Shown: positions 8,934 through 20,507, counted from the first letter of the stretch. The stretch: 64,000 bases of DNA from Flavobacteriaceae bacterium (GCA_018401115.1 JAGYKX010000007.1:186001-250000), one strand, 5' to 3'. Translations and numbers: made by a program. The notes: generated from the sequence alone by a model not told the origin.

Positions 8934-8963
8934 AAAGCGGTCCTAACAGGCCGCTTTTTTTTT
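8934..8963 (+). terminator. Intrinsic terminator after rng
   Basis: The arms aaagcgg / ccgcttt flank a short loop (tcctaacagg) and are followed by nine T residues. Confidence 0.88.
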
Positions 8964-9010
8964 GCCTTTTTTTTCAGGTTTTACGTACCTTTAAAATTCA
9001 AAATCACTCC

Positions 9011-9493
9011 ATGAATCCCAGTTATACTTTAGCAGAAGCGAAGAAAAAGATAGCGCGTTACTGCGCCTATCAGGAACGTTGTCATAAAGAAGTAAAAGAC
9101 AAGCTTAGGGAAATGGGGTTAATACCAGATGCTATAGATCAGATTACTAGCGAATTAATTACAAATAATTTTTTAAATGAACTCCGTTTTGCAGAAGCAT
9201 TTGCCAGGGGAAAGTTTAACATTAAGAAATGGGGGAAATTGAGAATAGTTTCGGAGTTAAAACAACGAAATATCTCTGAATATTGTATTAAAAAGGCACT
9301 GAAAGAGATCTCCGCAAACGAATATTTAAATACATTTAACGAATTGGCTTATAAAAAAGGGCTTTCTTTAAGGGACAGTTCTCTTGAAATACAGAAAAGA
9401 AAACTCATGCAATACTTATTTTATAGGGGCTGGGAATCTCATTTGATTTACGATAAAATCAAGGAATTGCCTTTTAGTGAAACAGAGGCGTAA
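9011..9493 (+). CDS. recX: Regulatory protein RecX
   Basis: 160 residues from ATG at 9011 (MNPSYTLAEAKKKIARYCAY). The three-helix RecX repeats are visible: RYCAYQERCHKEVKDKLREMG, NFLNELRFAEAFARGKF (the conserved FLDD/RFA-like segment) and KWGKLRIVSELKQRNIS. RecX limits RecA filament growth. A frame extending upstream to 8771 overlaps rng and its terminator, so the shorter start is preferred. Confidence 0.9.
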   Translation: MNPSYTLAEAKKKIARYCAYQERCHKEVKDKLREMGLIPDAIDQITSELITNNFLNELRFAEAFARGKFNIKKWGKLRIVSELKQRNISEYCIKKALKEISANEYLNTFNELAYKKGLSLRDSSLEIQKRKLMQYLFYRGWESHLIYDKIKELPFSETEA

Positions 9494-9584
9494 ACCAAAA
9501 TCACTTCCACCAAAAGGAATCCAAATCACACTATATAAAATAACGGCTACTATATAAACTAAGTGCTACTATTTAGATATTTAA

Positions 9585-11090
9585 ATGTCCTACCCTTTTA
9601 AAACCACTAAAGACAACATTAAATCAAAAGCGCTTTTGATTTTTATAGGGCTATTTATAGTGGCTTTTGCGATCAGATTTCCCTTTTTTTTTAGAGACTA
9701 CATAGACAAAGACGAGAGCACTTTTATATTAATGGGGCAATCGTGGGCAGACGGCAACCTACCATACCTCGCTTTATGGGACCTTAAGCCTCCCATCACA
9801 TTTGCTTATTTTGGCCTAATGATCACTGTCTTTGGAAAGTCACTTTGGTGGATTAGAATGGGCGGTGTACTTATGGTTAGCGCCACCTCTTTTATGGTTT
9901 ATGCTTTTCTTCGCAACAACAATAAACCCTTTAATCAATCCATCGTATTAGCTGTATTATCCCTTTATTTCTCCAGTCTTTTCGGAAGCGTTCAAGGGGT
10001 TATGTCTGAACACATTTCTATACTTTTTTATCTAGGCGGGTTACTGGTCTGGAGCTATACCCACAAAAAAGCTTATCCTAAAGAATGGATGCTGTGGGGT
10101 ATTGGCGGTTTTTTATTCGGGCTCAGTGCCATGTCTAAACTCAATTTAGCCTATCCTATTTTGCTCTGTGCAAGTTACATTTCACTAAATTCTTTACTAC
10201 AAAAAGGTGTTAAAAACGCCCTAAAAACATCCTTTAGCTCTGGACTAGGCGTGTTAATAGGAATAGGTATTACCGCTGTTCCATACTTTAAAGTAAACGC
10301 ATTTAAAGATTGGTGGAAAGCCGTATTTTTAGCCCCAAGAGCCTATGCCATATTTCACTGGGAAATAGCCCTTTTTATACTGCCAATTGTTGGATTTTTA
10401 TTTTTTTTACTGATCAAAAATATTTCAACAAGTCGGGGCAAAACATCCGATAAAATTAACTATCCCTTGGTACTTCTGAGTTTAATTGGCGTATTAGGAT
10501 CCTTTGTAATCGCAGGAAAAATAAACGGCCATTACTTATTGCAATGCTATCCACTTGTTTTTATACTCTTCGGCTGGGTCCAACCCTGGCAAAGTTTTAC
10601 TTCAAAAAAAGCCATAGGTTTATTTTCACTAGTATGCCTCCTCCTCCCTTTTGAATCCTATAAAGAATACAGGGCTATATTCAAAAACAAACAAGTTCAT
10701 GGAACTTATTATAACGGAGAAGGCATAGAGGTACCTACCTATTTAAAGAAAACGCAATACCCTTTAGACAATATTTTATTTTTAGAATACCATATTGGGT
10801 ATTGGATCCTTAACAAAAGACCGCCCACAATGGCTGTAACCCACCCAAGCAATTTATTTAGAGCCAACCTTTTTCCTTTCTTCAACAAAAGAAAAACAAC
10901 TCAGGAAGAGTTGGGTTTTATTTTAGATTCCTTAAAACCTGCAGTGATCGTGATAGACCACAAAAACAGTTTATTTAAAGGGAGGGGTGCACTAGAAGCT
11001 CAGTTTACAAAAAAAATATCCCAGTATTATTCCAAAGACACTCTCATAGGGAAAGCGCAATTGTACAAGATATTACCTTCCTATAGATAA
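9585..11090 (+). CDS. GT-C fold membrane glycosyltransferase-like protein (GT39/ArnT-like)
   Basis: 501 residues with about ten hydrophobic segments. The first periplasmic loop, after the first transmembrane helix, contains RDYIDKDESTFILMGQSW with acidic residues at the place of the catalytic Asp/Glu in GT-C enzymes. LWDLKPPITFAYF is typical of the PMT_2 family. Such enzymes move sugars from polyprenyl-phosphate carriers to lipids or proteins. Substrate cannot be inferred. The gene stands alone between recX and a convergent TonB receptor. Confidence 0.75.
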   Translation: MSYPFKTTKDNIKSKALLIFIGLFIVAFAIRFPFFFRDYIDKDESTFILMGQSWADGNLPYLALWDLKPPITFAYFGLMITVFGKSLWWIRMGGVLMVSATSFMVYAFLRNNNKPFNQSIVLAVLSLYFSSLFGSVQGVMSEHISILFYLGGLLVWSYTHKKAYPKEWMLWGIGGFLFGLSAMSKLNLAYPILLCASYISLNSLLQKGVKNALKTSFSSGLGVLIGIGITAVPYFKVNAFKDWWKAVFLAPRAYAIFHWEIALFILPIVGFLFFLLIKNISTSRGKTSDKINYPLVLLSLIGVLGSFVIAGKINGHYLLQCYPLVFILFGWVQPWQSFTSKKAIGLFSLVCLLLPFESYKEYRAIFKNKQVHGTYYNGEGIEVPTYLKKTQYPLDNILFLEYHIGYWILNKRPPTMAVTHPSNLFRANLFPFFNKRKTTQEELGFILDSLKPAVIVIDHKNSLFKGRGALEAQFTKKISQYYSKDTLIGKAQLYKILPSYR

Positions 11091-11145
11091 AGTAGTCTTA
11101 GATCAATTTAGTTTACCTATAAACTTGCGACGCTTATGTAACAAA

Positions 11146-12969
11146 CTAGTATTGATAGGTCATAGAAAACAACACATTCGCACCAGGAGCAGGCACTAAA
11201 TTGGTTTCAGAAAACCGAGCATCTAAAATATTATTTCCCATCAAAGACCAAGTAATATTAGGCGTTTCATAACGCAAGGCAGCGTCTAACACCTGATAAG
11301 AAATTCCATTGGTTCGTTCCATATACCTATAGGAAAACGTCATAGGCCATTTAGAGGCCCATCTGAGTTGGGAATTAGCTGTTAGCTGATGCTTTAAGGA
11401 ATTAATCGCATACCTAGAAAAAGGTACTTGAGTGTCTTTAATAGCGTCGTCTATGTAGGTGTAACCCACAGAAAACTGTTGCTGAAAGCCCATAAGATCA
11501 AATTTTTGAGTCAAGTTTATTTCCACTCCAGATGTGGCCAATGCAGCAAAATTTTGTGCCTCCCAAAGGGCTGCCTCGTCAAACTTTACATAATCAATTA
11601 AATTGTCTGTATCCCTTCTAAAAAAGGCAGCTTGTGCCGTAAAATCATTGCGGATATATGCAGCGCCCAACTCCCAAGAAAGGGCCTGCTCAGGGGCTAA
11701 ATTTTCATTTCCAATAGAAGTTCTATCTGCATAAAATAGATCTGTATAAGTAGGTATTCTATAGGTGTACCCAAAATTAGCATAAGTTTTAAACTCGTTG
11801 TTAAATCGGTAGCCAATATCTATTCCTGGAAAAGCATGAAACTTAAAGTCTGAAAAATAATTCAACGCCACCCCTGGAGTCACATCTAATTGATCTTTGA
11901 AGAAAGAAAAGCGGTGCTCCACAAAACCATTGGCCTGAAACCGGTCTCTGTTCCCTAAATTGTTACTTCTTATACTCACCTGAGCCACTTCTAAGCCAAA
12001 ACCTGAGGTACCAAGCACATTGAAATTTCTAGCCATTAAAGCACCTCCTACTTTATTGGAAAGGTGGAGATTCCTATACACCCCTGGATTGTTTCTAATG
12101 TAAATATAAAGGTCTTGGTTACGCTTCCAATAGACACTTGGAGTCACCACCCAATCCTCAGAAGCAAAAACTGTTTGTACAGAAACCAAACTCGCCTGTG
12201 TACGCTCATACTGGTCTACAGCACTTGGAGTGGCATAAAACCCATTGGCACCAAAAGAGCGGTCCATAAAAGTTCCCATAAGCACTATGGCCTGCTGGTC
12301 TTTATTAAAAGTACTTTTAGTAAAAAAATTATTGTTTTTGAAATCGGTATTGTACCGATATCCTTGAGAGCTGTTTCTAGAAAAATGAACAATCTGATCG
12401 CTATTATCTTGAGTGAACTGACTCGTAAAAACCCCTTGAAACTGATTAAAAGATCCCATACTCAATCTTGCGCTACCTTTACCGTCTACTGACTTCTTGG
12501 TCACAATGTTTATAGCGCCTGTAAAAGCGTTTTGACCAAAGATTCTAGCGGAAGGTCCTTTAACTATCTCTATCCGCTCTATGAGCTCAATAGGCAGTGC
12601 CATATTAAGGGTATGGTGCCCTGTTTGAGGATCGTCTACTTTAATCCCGTCAATTAACAAGAGGGTCTGATCAAAACTACCTCCCCTAATATATAAATCT
12701 GCTTGCTGGCCGCCTGCACCCCTTCTTCTTACATCTACACCTGCAACTGACTGTAGTAGGTCTGCCAAATTAGTCGCAGCCGCATTTTTAATTTCTGCCT
12801 TTCCAATAATGACCAATGTCCTTGAATTTTCAGAGAGCGGTACATCTATTCTCCCACTACTCACCACCACTTCCTTAAGGTTTTGAGTGGTAATAGTATC
12901 TTGTGAAAAAACTGTTTTCCCTACAGACAACATACTAAATATTAAAAGTGTTTGAAAAGTGTTTTTCAT
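11146..12969 (-). CDS. TonB-dependent outer-membrane receptor, BtuB-like
   Basis: 607 residues from the Met at 12969 (MKNTFQTLLIFSMLSVGKTVFSQ signal). A start at 13017 would run through the atpC terminator and is rejected. The plug domain follows directly without a carboxypeptidase-like N-terminal domain (NLADLLQSVAGVDVRRRGAGG, LYIRGGSFDQTLLLIDGIKV, IEIVKGPSARIFGQNAFTGAINIV). A 22-strand barrel ends in MTYQY, the C-terminal aromatic signature. The plug resembles cobalamin/siderophore receptors. No binding-protein gene is adjacent, so the ligand is unknown. Confidence 0.9.
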   Translation of the reverse strand: MKNTFQTLLIFSMLSVGKTVFSQDTITTQNLKEVVVSSGRIDVPLSENSRTLVIIGKAEIKNAAATNLADLLQSVAGVDVRRRGAGGQQADLYIRGGSFDQTLLLIDGIKVDDPQTGHHTLNMALPIELIERIEIVKGPSARIFGQNAFTGAINIVTKKSVDGKGSARLSMGSFNQFQGVFTSQFTQDNSDQIVHFSRNSSQGYRYNTDFKNNNFFTKSTFNKDQQAIVLMGTFMDRSFGANGFYATPSAVDQYERTQASLVSVQTVFASEDWVVTPSVYWKRNQDLYIYIRNNPGVYRNLHLSNKVGGALMARNFNVLGTSGFGLEVAQVSIRSNNLGNRDRFQANGFVEHRFSFFKDQLDVTPGVALNYFSDFKFHAFPGIDIGYRFNNEFKTYANFGYTYRIPTYTDLFYADRTSIGNENLAPEQALSWELGAAYIRNDFTAQAAFFRRDTDNLIDYVKFDEAALWEAQNFAALATSGVEINLTQKFDLMGFQQQFSVGYTYIDDAIKDTQVPFSRYAINSLKHQLTANSQLRWASKWPMTFSYRYMERTNGISYQVLDAALRYETPNITWSLMGNNILDARFSETNLVPAPGANVLFSMTYQY

Positions 12970-12986
12970 TGAATGATGTGTAAAAA

Positions 12987-13014
12987 AAAAGCTGCTATTA
13001 AAATAGCAGCTTTT
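12987..13014 (-). terminator. Intrinsic terminator of the atpD-atpC operon
   Basis: The arms aaaagctgctatt / aatagcagctttt form a strong hairpin. On the minus strand it is followed by nine T residues. It lies immediately downstream of the atpC stop. Confidence 0.9.
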
Positions 13015-13032
13015 CATAGTATTATGTTTGAA

Positions 13033-13311
13033 CTAGTCTGCTAGAACTATAATTTTGTTGTTTTTCACCTCCAGAGTTCCGCTATTTACAGAGAGGGTAT
13101 ATACCCCTTTCTCTAAGGCAGAAAACTTGGCTGCATGAGCTTCAATTAATGCTGAAACACCTTGTATTTTAAGCATACCTGCCTGTAAGGAAGCTACCAA
13201 AGGAGCATGGGCACTCAACACCTGAAAGGAGCCATCTAAACCAGGAGCGCTTATCGCTGTAATCTCTCCTGCATACAAGGTGGCTTCCGGAGATACAATT
13301 TCTAAATACAT
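13033..13311 (-). CDS. atpC: ATP synthase F1 epsilon subunit, short form
   Basis: 92 residues: MYLEIVSPEATLYAGEITAI and PGLDGSFQVLSAHAPLVASL are the conserved beta-sandwich motifs of the epsilon subunit. It stops after the sandwich (EVKNNKIIVLAD), so the C-terminal two-helix inhibitory domain is absent, as in many Bacteroidota. It lies 26 bases after atpD. These two genes stand apart from the rest of the atp genes, which is usual in Flavobacteriia. Confidence 0.95.
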   Translation of the reverse strand: MYLEIVSPEATLYAGEITAISAPGLDGSFQVLSAHAPLVASLQAGMLKIQGVSALIEAHAAKFSALEKGVYTLSVNSGTLEVKNNKIIVLAD

Positions 13312-13337
13312 AGTAGTCGTTTAAATTAAAAGCAATA

Positions 13338-14867
<1,530 letters not shown>

Positions 14868-14976
14868 TTACATACTTTGTTTAAAATCAGCACACTATTT
14901 GTGCAGATTTTAGGGTGCAAATATAAGTCTTTCTATGGGAATTAAAAACGGCAAATACGACTTTTTATCAAAAACA

Positions 14977-15016
14977 AAATCCCGCTATTTTCAGGTGAAA
15001 GAAAATAGCGGGATTT
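14977..15016 (-). terminator. Intrinsic terminator after the GDSL-type lipoprotein gene
   Basis: The long arms aaatcccgctattttc / gaaaatagcgggattt with an 8-base loop lie 20 bases downstream of the minus-strand stop at 15038. On the minus strand the stem is followed by an A/T-rich stretch (gttttgttttt). Confidence 0.8.
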
Positions 15017-15037
15017 ATATTTTAAAAAGAGATTCCC

Positions 15038-16573
15038 CTACTGCATTGCAGGGCTAAAATTCGTTGGATAATCTCCAATATCTAATAAATTTCCTGAGGC
15101 CTCAAAGTTTGAGCCAAAAGTAGCGTCTAAAGTCTTCATCATTAAGTTGCTCAATAGCGCATACCCCCTTGGATTTGGGTGAACTCCATCTAGAGAAAAT
15201 ACACCGCCAGTTACAAGACTCGAGGTTACCGTAAATTTCCCATCTGTAATCCCTCCAGATGCCAGTTGTTGCATATAAGCATTGGCGTCAAAATGAGCTA
15301 AACCAGCAGCTGAAGCTGCTGCTTTAATGATATTGTTATAACCATCAATAGCCGTTTTAATCTCCGCTTGCTCTTGAGGTGTTAACACCCATTTATCTGC
15401 TAAAGGAACCGCCACACCATTTACAGTAAGTGGGTTTCCTGGCACCGCTAAAGTTCCAATAAATGCAGAAGCAGGTAATACAAGTAAATCTTCTGCAGTA
15501 GCCTGTCTATATTTTGGTAAAGCTGCAAAAGCAGGATTAATAGCCCCTAAGTCTGTCAATGATTCGTCTTCAATCACCACAGCATTTCCAGCACCAGCTG
15601 TAAATGAAATGGTTCTTTTAGCTACCTCTTCTGCAGTCAAAAGACCTGTTCCCTGTAAAGCCTGATAAGCTGCCTGCAAGCCACCATTATAGGCGGCGTA
15701 AGCGGCATTCACTGCCGCTGCAGTAGCAGCGTCTAATGGAACAGGATTGTGTGGGACTGTAGTAAAATGAGGAATACTGGTTACATAAGGAATATTAGCC
15801 ACAATACCTTTAGCACCGCCAGCCGTTAACATAGTAATCAAAGTGCCATAGGTACCGTCAAAACCAACTCCAGGGGCGCCAGATATAGGCGTTAAAGGAT
15901 TGGTTCCGTCTCCCCCTGTTGTGGCGTAACCCAAAGCATCATTGTTTCCAATCCAAAGAGAAAAGAAAGTGGGTGCCTGTGCCATGGCATCTGCTAAAAC
16001 AGATGTGTTAGGTGTAGAAGCCATTCTTACAAAATACGGATTGGCTAAACCTAATGCCACATTGGAAATGTTACCATATCCGGGGGCTAATAAGTGGTAA
16101 CTTTTAGCGCCTGGAACCCCCATATTATTAAAAGGGCCACTTGGATTATTTGTTGCAATATCAGTAGTTGGTGTAGCCGCTGGATTAGCTGTTAACAAAG
16201 AGGCTGGACCCGCTCCGTTAAAAAATAATCTTGGGCCTGCAATTATATTTCCAGCCAATAAAAGCCCACCATTATTATCATTCATCATGGGTTGAGAAAA
16301 AGAACCTCCCCCAGCTTTTGCAAATTTTTGGGCCAATAAATTTGGTACAGACAATTCTTGAGACGCTTTAAAAAGCGCGCCATCTGTAAAACCAGCAGTT
16401 AAAGAATTCCCAAGAGAAACATAGTTGCTTAAATTCAAACTTCCTACGCTTAAAGCGGGTAATGGTGCCGCTGGAGCTGGTCCCTCAATAGCATCTTGCT
16501 CACAAGAAACCAATAGAGCCATTCCTAATACGTAAGGAATATATTTCTGTATATGTATAGATATCTTTTGCAT
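15038..16573 (-). CDS. SGNH/GDSL-type hydrolase lipoprotein
   Basis: 511 residues. The signal peptide ends at lipobox MALLVSC. SGNH block I is NYVSLGNSLTAGFTDG with the putative nucleophile Ser in GNSLTAG (instead of GDSL). Block III is SLWIGNNDALGYA with the Asn. Block V is DGVHPNPRGYALLSN with the Asp-x-x-His pair. It is probably a surface esterase or lipase. It starts 6 bases after a TonB receptor stop codon, so receptor and hydrolase are likely co-expressed. This pairing is common in Flavobacteriia and suggests lipid or ester uptake (inference). Confidence 0.85.
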   Translation of the reverse strand: MQKISIHIQKYIPYVLGMALLVSCEQDAIEGPAPAAPLPALSVGSLNLSNYVSLGNSLTAGFTDGALFKASQELSVPNLLAQKFAKAGGGSFSQPMMNDNNGGLLLAGNIIAGPRLFFNGAGPASLLTANPAATPTTDIATNNPSGPFNNMGVPGAKSYHLLAPGYGNISNVALGLANPYFVRMASTPNTSVLADAMAQAPTFFSLWIGNNDALGYATTGGDGTNPLTPISGAPGVGFDGTYGTLITMLTAGGAKGIVANIPYVTSIPHFTTVPHNPVPLDAATAAAVNAAYAAYNGGLQAAYQALQGTGLLTAEEVAKRTISFTAGAGNAVVIEDESLTDLGAINPAFAALPKYRQATAEDLLVLPASAFIGTLAVPGNPLTVNGVAVPLADKWVLTPQEQAEIKTAIDGYNNIIKAAASAAGLAHFDANAYMQQLASGGITDGKFTVTSSLVTGGVFSLDGVHPNPRGYALLSNLMMKTLDATFGSNFEASGNLLDIGDYPTNFSPAMQ

Positions 16574-16579
16574 GATTGA

Positions 16580-19378
16580 TTAATTGTTAATGGTTAATGA
16601 AAGGTAGTACTGAGAACCTATAAGTCCAGTTCCAAAGGCTGTAAAGTAATCATAGCCTCCTAAATTAGCTGCACCTAATTTTAAAGTAGACTTTAAACTT
16701 GGAATGGTGTAGTTTATCTGGGCATCTACGGTAGAAAAAGAAGGTACTTCTCCATCTCCAAAGGTTGCTTCCCAAAAATAATCATCGCTCCATCTCCAAG
16801 CCACATTAAATCCAAAATTGTCTACCAATTCAGTAGATCCAAAACTCGCTTTTACCTTGTGCTCTGGCGTGTTAAAGTTGGTTCTAAAATCTGGATAAAG
16901 GGTTCTGTCAAAATCTTGTTTGGTATAGGTATAGTTCGCTGTAAAATCGAATTTTTTAAGCAATTTAGCGGTTAGCATAGCGGAACCACCGTAAGAATTA
17001 ACATCTACTGGTGAATTAGTGTAAGCTTGGTACACTTGGTAATCTCCAGCAGCAATGGCTGCTACAGACAACTGGTCTCCAACGGTTCCGTAGAATGGAG
17101 CAATCACATTCTCTCCAGATATAAAGTCGCTATATTGGTTATAGTACGCACTCATATCCAAAGTAACGCTTCCTATTTTACCTCTATAACCAACCTCCAT
17201 AGAAGTTACTTGTTCTGGTTTAACCAAATCAGGATTAGACACTTGTAAAACCCCAGGATTTCCAGTAGCAGCTAGTGCGGCAACCGAGCTAGCCGTATAG
17301 GAGTTCTCATAAGCAGCCCTACCCGTTTGAGTGATTGTAGCTGGTTGTCCATATAAGCTTTGAGCCGTTCCACTTACAGCAAAATTTCTTGAGTAACGGT
17401 CTAAGTTATCTGCTGCAGAACCTACCAAAATAGCCCTTCCAGCGTCTAGACCTATAAATAGATCTTGAGTGGTTGGGTTTCTAAAACCTGTTTGTAAAGA
17501 AAAACGCAGGTTGTGGTTTCTATTTAAGAAATATGCGGCAGATAATCTAGGAGAAAAGAAGCCTTCGTATAGTTCAGATTTGTCATAACGAACAGACCCA
17601 GTAAGCTTTAAAGAAGCCTCGTCGCTCATTTCAAAGCTCTCTTGAATTTGGGTATAAATACCCGCTTCATTATACGCTATAGGTCCATCGCTGTCTGTAT
17701 AAATAGTTCCTGAAGAATTTAAGTTGTACCTTCTAAAAGACCCTCCTATTTGAATGTCTGCAAAGTCTATTAAATGACTGAAATTGTAGTTTGCGTCTGC
17801 GTGATAGTATTTAGAAGCATCTTGAAATTTAGAGCCCGTTCCTAAGTTTGGATCGTTCACACTTTTGTCAAATGCTGTCTGAAACTCAGCCGTTCCTGGT
17901 TCAAAACGCCCAGTTTGAGCAGCAGCTAAACCAGCTGCATGAGCTGCCTCATTAGTAGCACCAGCAAGGGTTGCTAAAGCATAGTTCCCCACGTACTCTC
18001 CAAACCAAGTATTGTCATCTTTCCAAGCACGGTTAATGTTAATTCCAGTAAATACCATGTCGTAGGAATCACCAGCGTCATCTGCAACCACATACCCTCT
18101 TACAAAAAAGTTGTCGTTACGTACTTCAATTTTATGCTGTTGTTGCATGAAGTTTTTAATATTGTAACGGTTGGTCCCTTGGTAAATGGTATTACCTGTA
18201 CCGTATTTACCCACGTATTGAATTTCAAAGTCATTAGCAAAAGGTCTGAAATACAGTCCCCAGTCTGCTTTTAAACTCTCTGCATTGTAATTGGTTAAAT
18301 CACTTTCCATATAACCCGGTCTAGACACCACAACAGAAGGAACCAAAGCGTTTGCTCCCGCTGGAAGTACACCCATGGCCTCTAAAGCAACTGCAACACC
18401 TTTAATGTTGGTAGCCACCTCATCTCCGTATACGTTTATTCCGTCATAATCCAAGTTGTCTCTAGTAAAACCATTGTTTCTTTTATCTGTGATATTATTT
18501 GCTACCCAGTCCGTACCTTTTAAGTATCCTACGTTTACTTTAGCGGCAAACTTATCTGAGAATTTTTTAGCCAAACGAATACTGACGTCAGTGTAAGGGT
18601 TGGTCTCTGGATTTCCAAAAGATCCTGAAGCATTTTGTGAAGTAACCCCTCTTTTTAAAGAAACACTCACCCCTTCGTAATCAAAAGGACTCTTAGAACG
18701 CATGAACAAAATACCGTTAAAGGCATTTGCTCCATATAAGGCAGAAGAAGCTCCTGGCAACAATTCCACACTCTGCACATCTGTTTCAATCATCCCCACT
18801 AAGTTTCCAATGGGAAAGTTAAGGGCTGGTGTAGAGTTGTCCATTCCGTCTACCAATTGCATAAAACGCGTGTTGGCAAAAGTGGCAAAACCTCTTGTGT
18901 TAATAGATTTAAACGTCAATGAATTGGTGTTAACATCTACTCCTTTTAAATTCTCCAAACCGTCATAGAAATCTACAGACGCGGTGTTTTTGATCTCTTT
19001 AATTCCGAAACGTTCCACCGTTACTGGAGATTCAAAAAGACGTTCTGGTGTTCTTGAAGCCGAGATTACAATCTCATCCAACATAGTGTTGGCCTCATCA
19101 AGAGTCACTGAAATAGTTTGGTTGTTTGAAGTAACCCTTGCGGTAGCCTGCGCGTAACCAATACTAGATATTTTAAGGGTAAATGGCGGAATTTCAGAAG
19201 TTTCTAATACGAAAATTCCATCGAAATCCGTTACCGTTCCAATCGGTTTTCCGTCTATGACAACGTTAGCTCCTGGTACCGGCATACTATTGCTATCTAC
19301 TACAGTTCCCTTGATAGTAGTCTGTGAATATCCCGCAAATGCAAGGCACAGAGAAAGCACAAGTAAAAGATTTTTCAT
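16580..19378 (-). CDS. TonB-dependent receptor with carboxypeptidase-like N-terminal domain
   Basis: 932 residues with signal peptide MKNLLLVLSLCLAFAGYSQ. A CarboxypepD_reg-like domain follows (TIKGTVVDSNSMPVPGANVV, residues ~20-105), then the plug (SVDFYDGLENLKGVDVN, SVELLPGASSALYGANAFNG) and a barrel ending YYLSLTINN. It is followed without a gap by the GDSL-type lipoprotein. Before the element inserted, this gene lay only ~120 bases downstream of glmS on the same strand; the element now separates them by 21 kb. Confidence 0.92.
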   Translation of the reverse strand: MKNLLLVLSLCLAFAGYSQTTIKGTVVDSNSMPVPGANVVIDGKPIGTVTDFDGIFVLETSEIPPFTLKISSIGYAQATARVTSNNQTISVTLDEANTMLDEIVISASRTPERLFESPVTVERFGIKEIKNTASVDFYDGLENLKGVDVNTNSLTFKSINTRGFATFANTRFMQLVDGMDNSTPALNFPIGNLVGMIETDVQSVELLPGASSALYGANAFNGILFMRSKSPFDYEGVSVSLKRGVTSQNASGSFGNPETNPYTDVSIRLAKKFSDKFAAKVNVGYLKGTDWVANNITDKRNNGFTRDNLDYDGINVYGDEVATNIKGVAVALEAMGVLPAGANALVPSVVVSRPGYMESDLTNYNAESLKADWGLYFRPFANDFEIQYVGKYGTGNTIYQGTNRYNIKNFMQQQHKIEVRNDNFFVRGYVVADDAGDSYDMVFTGININRAWKDDNTWFGEYVGNYALATLAGATNEAAHAAGLAAAQTGRFEPGTAEFQTAFDKSVNDPNLGTGSKFQDASKYYHADANYNFSHLIDFADIQIGGSFRRYNLNSSGTIYTDSDGPIAYNEAGIYTQIQESFEMSDEASLKLTGSVRYDKSELYEGFFSPRLSAAYFLNRNHNLRFSLQTGFRNPTTQDLFIGLDAGRAILVGSAADNLDRYSRNFAVSGTAQSLYGQPATITQTGRAAYENSYTASSVAALAATGNPGVLQVSNPDLVKPEQVTSMEVGYRGKIGSVTLDMSAYYNQYSDFISGENVIAPFYGTVGDQLSVAAIAAGDYQVYQAYTNSPVDVNSYGGSAMLTAKLLKKFDFTANYTYTKQDFDRTLYPDFRTNFNTPEHKVKASFGSTELVDNFGFNVAWRWSDDYFWEATFGDGEVPSFSTVDAQINYTIPSLKSTLKLGAANLGGYDYFTAFGTGLIGSQYYLSLTINN

Positions 19379-19502
19379 AAGTTTTTACAGTTTAGTTTAT
19401 CAAAGCAATATACTGCTTTTTTTATTTATTTAGAAAAAAACGTGCACAGACACTTTATTTTTCGAAATAAAAACAGTGCTAAATTATCAAATAATGAAAT
19501 TT

Positions 19503-19514
19503 TTACTCTACCGT
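19503..19514 (-). other. Remnant of the original glmS 3' end
   Basis: On the minus strand these 12 bases read ACG GTA GAG TAA, that is Thr-Val-Glu-stop, the end of GlmS. They have been cut off from the rest of the gene, which now ends at 40525. The last two bases (GT on the plus strand at 19513-19514) are the shared crossover dinucleotide. This identifies the insertion point and orientation of the element exactly. Confidence 0.88.
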
Positions 19515-19560
19515 AACAAAGTATTCTCCAACGGGTAGTGTTTTTCTCATTATTAAGGTA

Positions 19561-19848
19561 ATGTTCAAGTCCTCAAACCTTTGGGTCTCCCCATACTCCC
19601 AATACCAACAGGAGTTATTTTCTATTATTCGATCCCAACATGAAGAACAGGGGAAGAACTTCGTGGAGATCTGTGATTATCTTGTTTCCAACGGTTATAA
19701 ATCCCCCCGGGGGAAGGATCTGACCCAGTCCCATGTGTGGAGTATCTACAACAAAAAGAAGAAGTCCATCCAACGGTTCAGTAGGGTATTTGACCCGGTG
19801 ATTACCGATGTTAAGTTGGATCTCCTTAATTACTTCCCTCAAGAGTGA
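19561..19848 (+). CDS. Small HTH-like protein (recombinase-domain type), intact left copy
   Basis: 95 residues. The central part (EICDYLVSNGYKSPRGKDL followed by TQSHVWSIY) looks like the helix-turn-helix module of the 'Recombinase' domain in large serine integrases, where similar NGYxTPRGKxWT motifs occur. The frame is also open upstream through the attachment site. In the excised circle it would be the in-frame C-terminal continuation of the large recombinase at 38888. Whether it is made as a separate protein in the integrated state is unknown, since its upstream DNA is then chromosomal. The right copy is frameshifted. It converges with, and overlaps by 10 bases, the resolvase. Confidence 0.6.
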   Translation: MFKSSNLWVSPYSQYQQELFSIIRSQHEEQGKNFVEICDYLVSNGYKSPRGKDLTQSHVWSIYNKKKKSIQRFSRVFDPVITDVKLDLLNYFPQE

Positions 19849-20461
19849 ACCATTTGAAGGTCTTCCCTGGTCTTTTTGACCTTAACAATGGTGGTTCTAC
19901 TACAGGGAACAATCTTGGAGATCTCATCGTAGGTGTAACCTTTATCGATGTACTCCAATATCTTCTTTGACTTTGGTTTCTTCAGGAGTTTGGTGGGAGT
20001 ATCTCTTGTATTGATTCGTCTCCCCCGGTATAACCCTTTCTCCTTTCTAATACGGATTCCCTCCATCTGTCTCTCTCTGATCTGATCCCTCTCAAACTTG
20101 GATAGGGTACTTAGAATGGAGATCATCAGTTCTGAGAACTTATCCACCTTACCATTTTCATCAATGTTTTGAAGAGATGGGTTCTTACAGATGATTCTTA
20201 TACCCTTTTCGGTTAGATCCTTCCAAGTGGATAGAACATCAATGGTGTTCCTTCCTAATCTATCAATACTATGTACATGTAGTTCTTTGAGTTTCCCCAT
20301 TTTATGAGTTTTTCAATCTCTGACCCCTTGGGTCTCTCATATAATAACGTGGAACCAATACAGGTGTCCATGAGGACATAATCGTACTGATCCTTATCTA
20401 CGATCTGTCGATCAACCTTCTGATTTATGGAGGTTGAAATACGGGTGTATAATACTTTCAT
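19839..20461 (-). pseudogene. Small serine recombinase, left copy, frameshifted
   Basis: Same gene as the intact 207-residue copy at 37681-38304, but a C run (minus-strand G run) at 20295-20298 has four bases where the right copy has five. The frame therefore breaks after about residue 58 (KLIKWG), giving a 68-residue N-terminal fragment with the catalytic Ser, and a separate C-terminal frame. The rest is nearly identical to the right copy. The break lies in a homopolymer, so either recent decay or slippage-based variation could explain it. Confidence 0.88.
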
Positions 20462-20466
20462 TGTTA

Positions 20467-20507
20467 TACCAGTTTATGGGTGGTGTATATATTCATTAAA
20501 ACTGGTA
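20467..20507. promoter_or_regulatory. 41-bp dyad upstream of the resolvase, left copy
   Basis: Arms taccagttt / aaactggta flank 23 bases just before the resolvase start. The dyad is conserved in the right repeat (37635-37675). Its size and place suit a resolvase/invertase crossover site or an operator; this is inference. Confidence 0.45.
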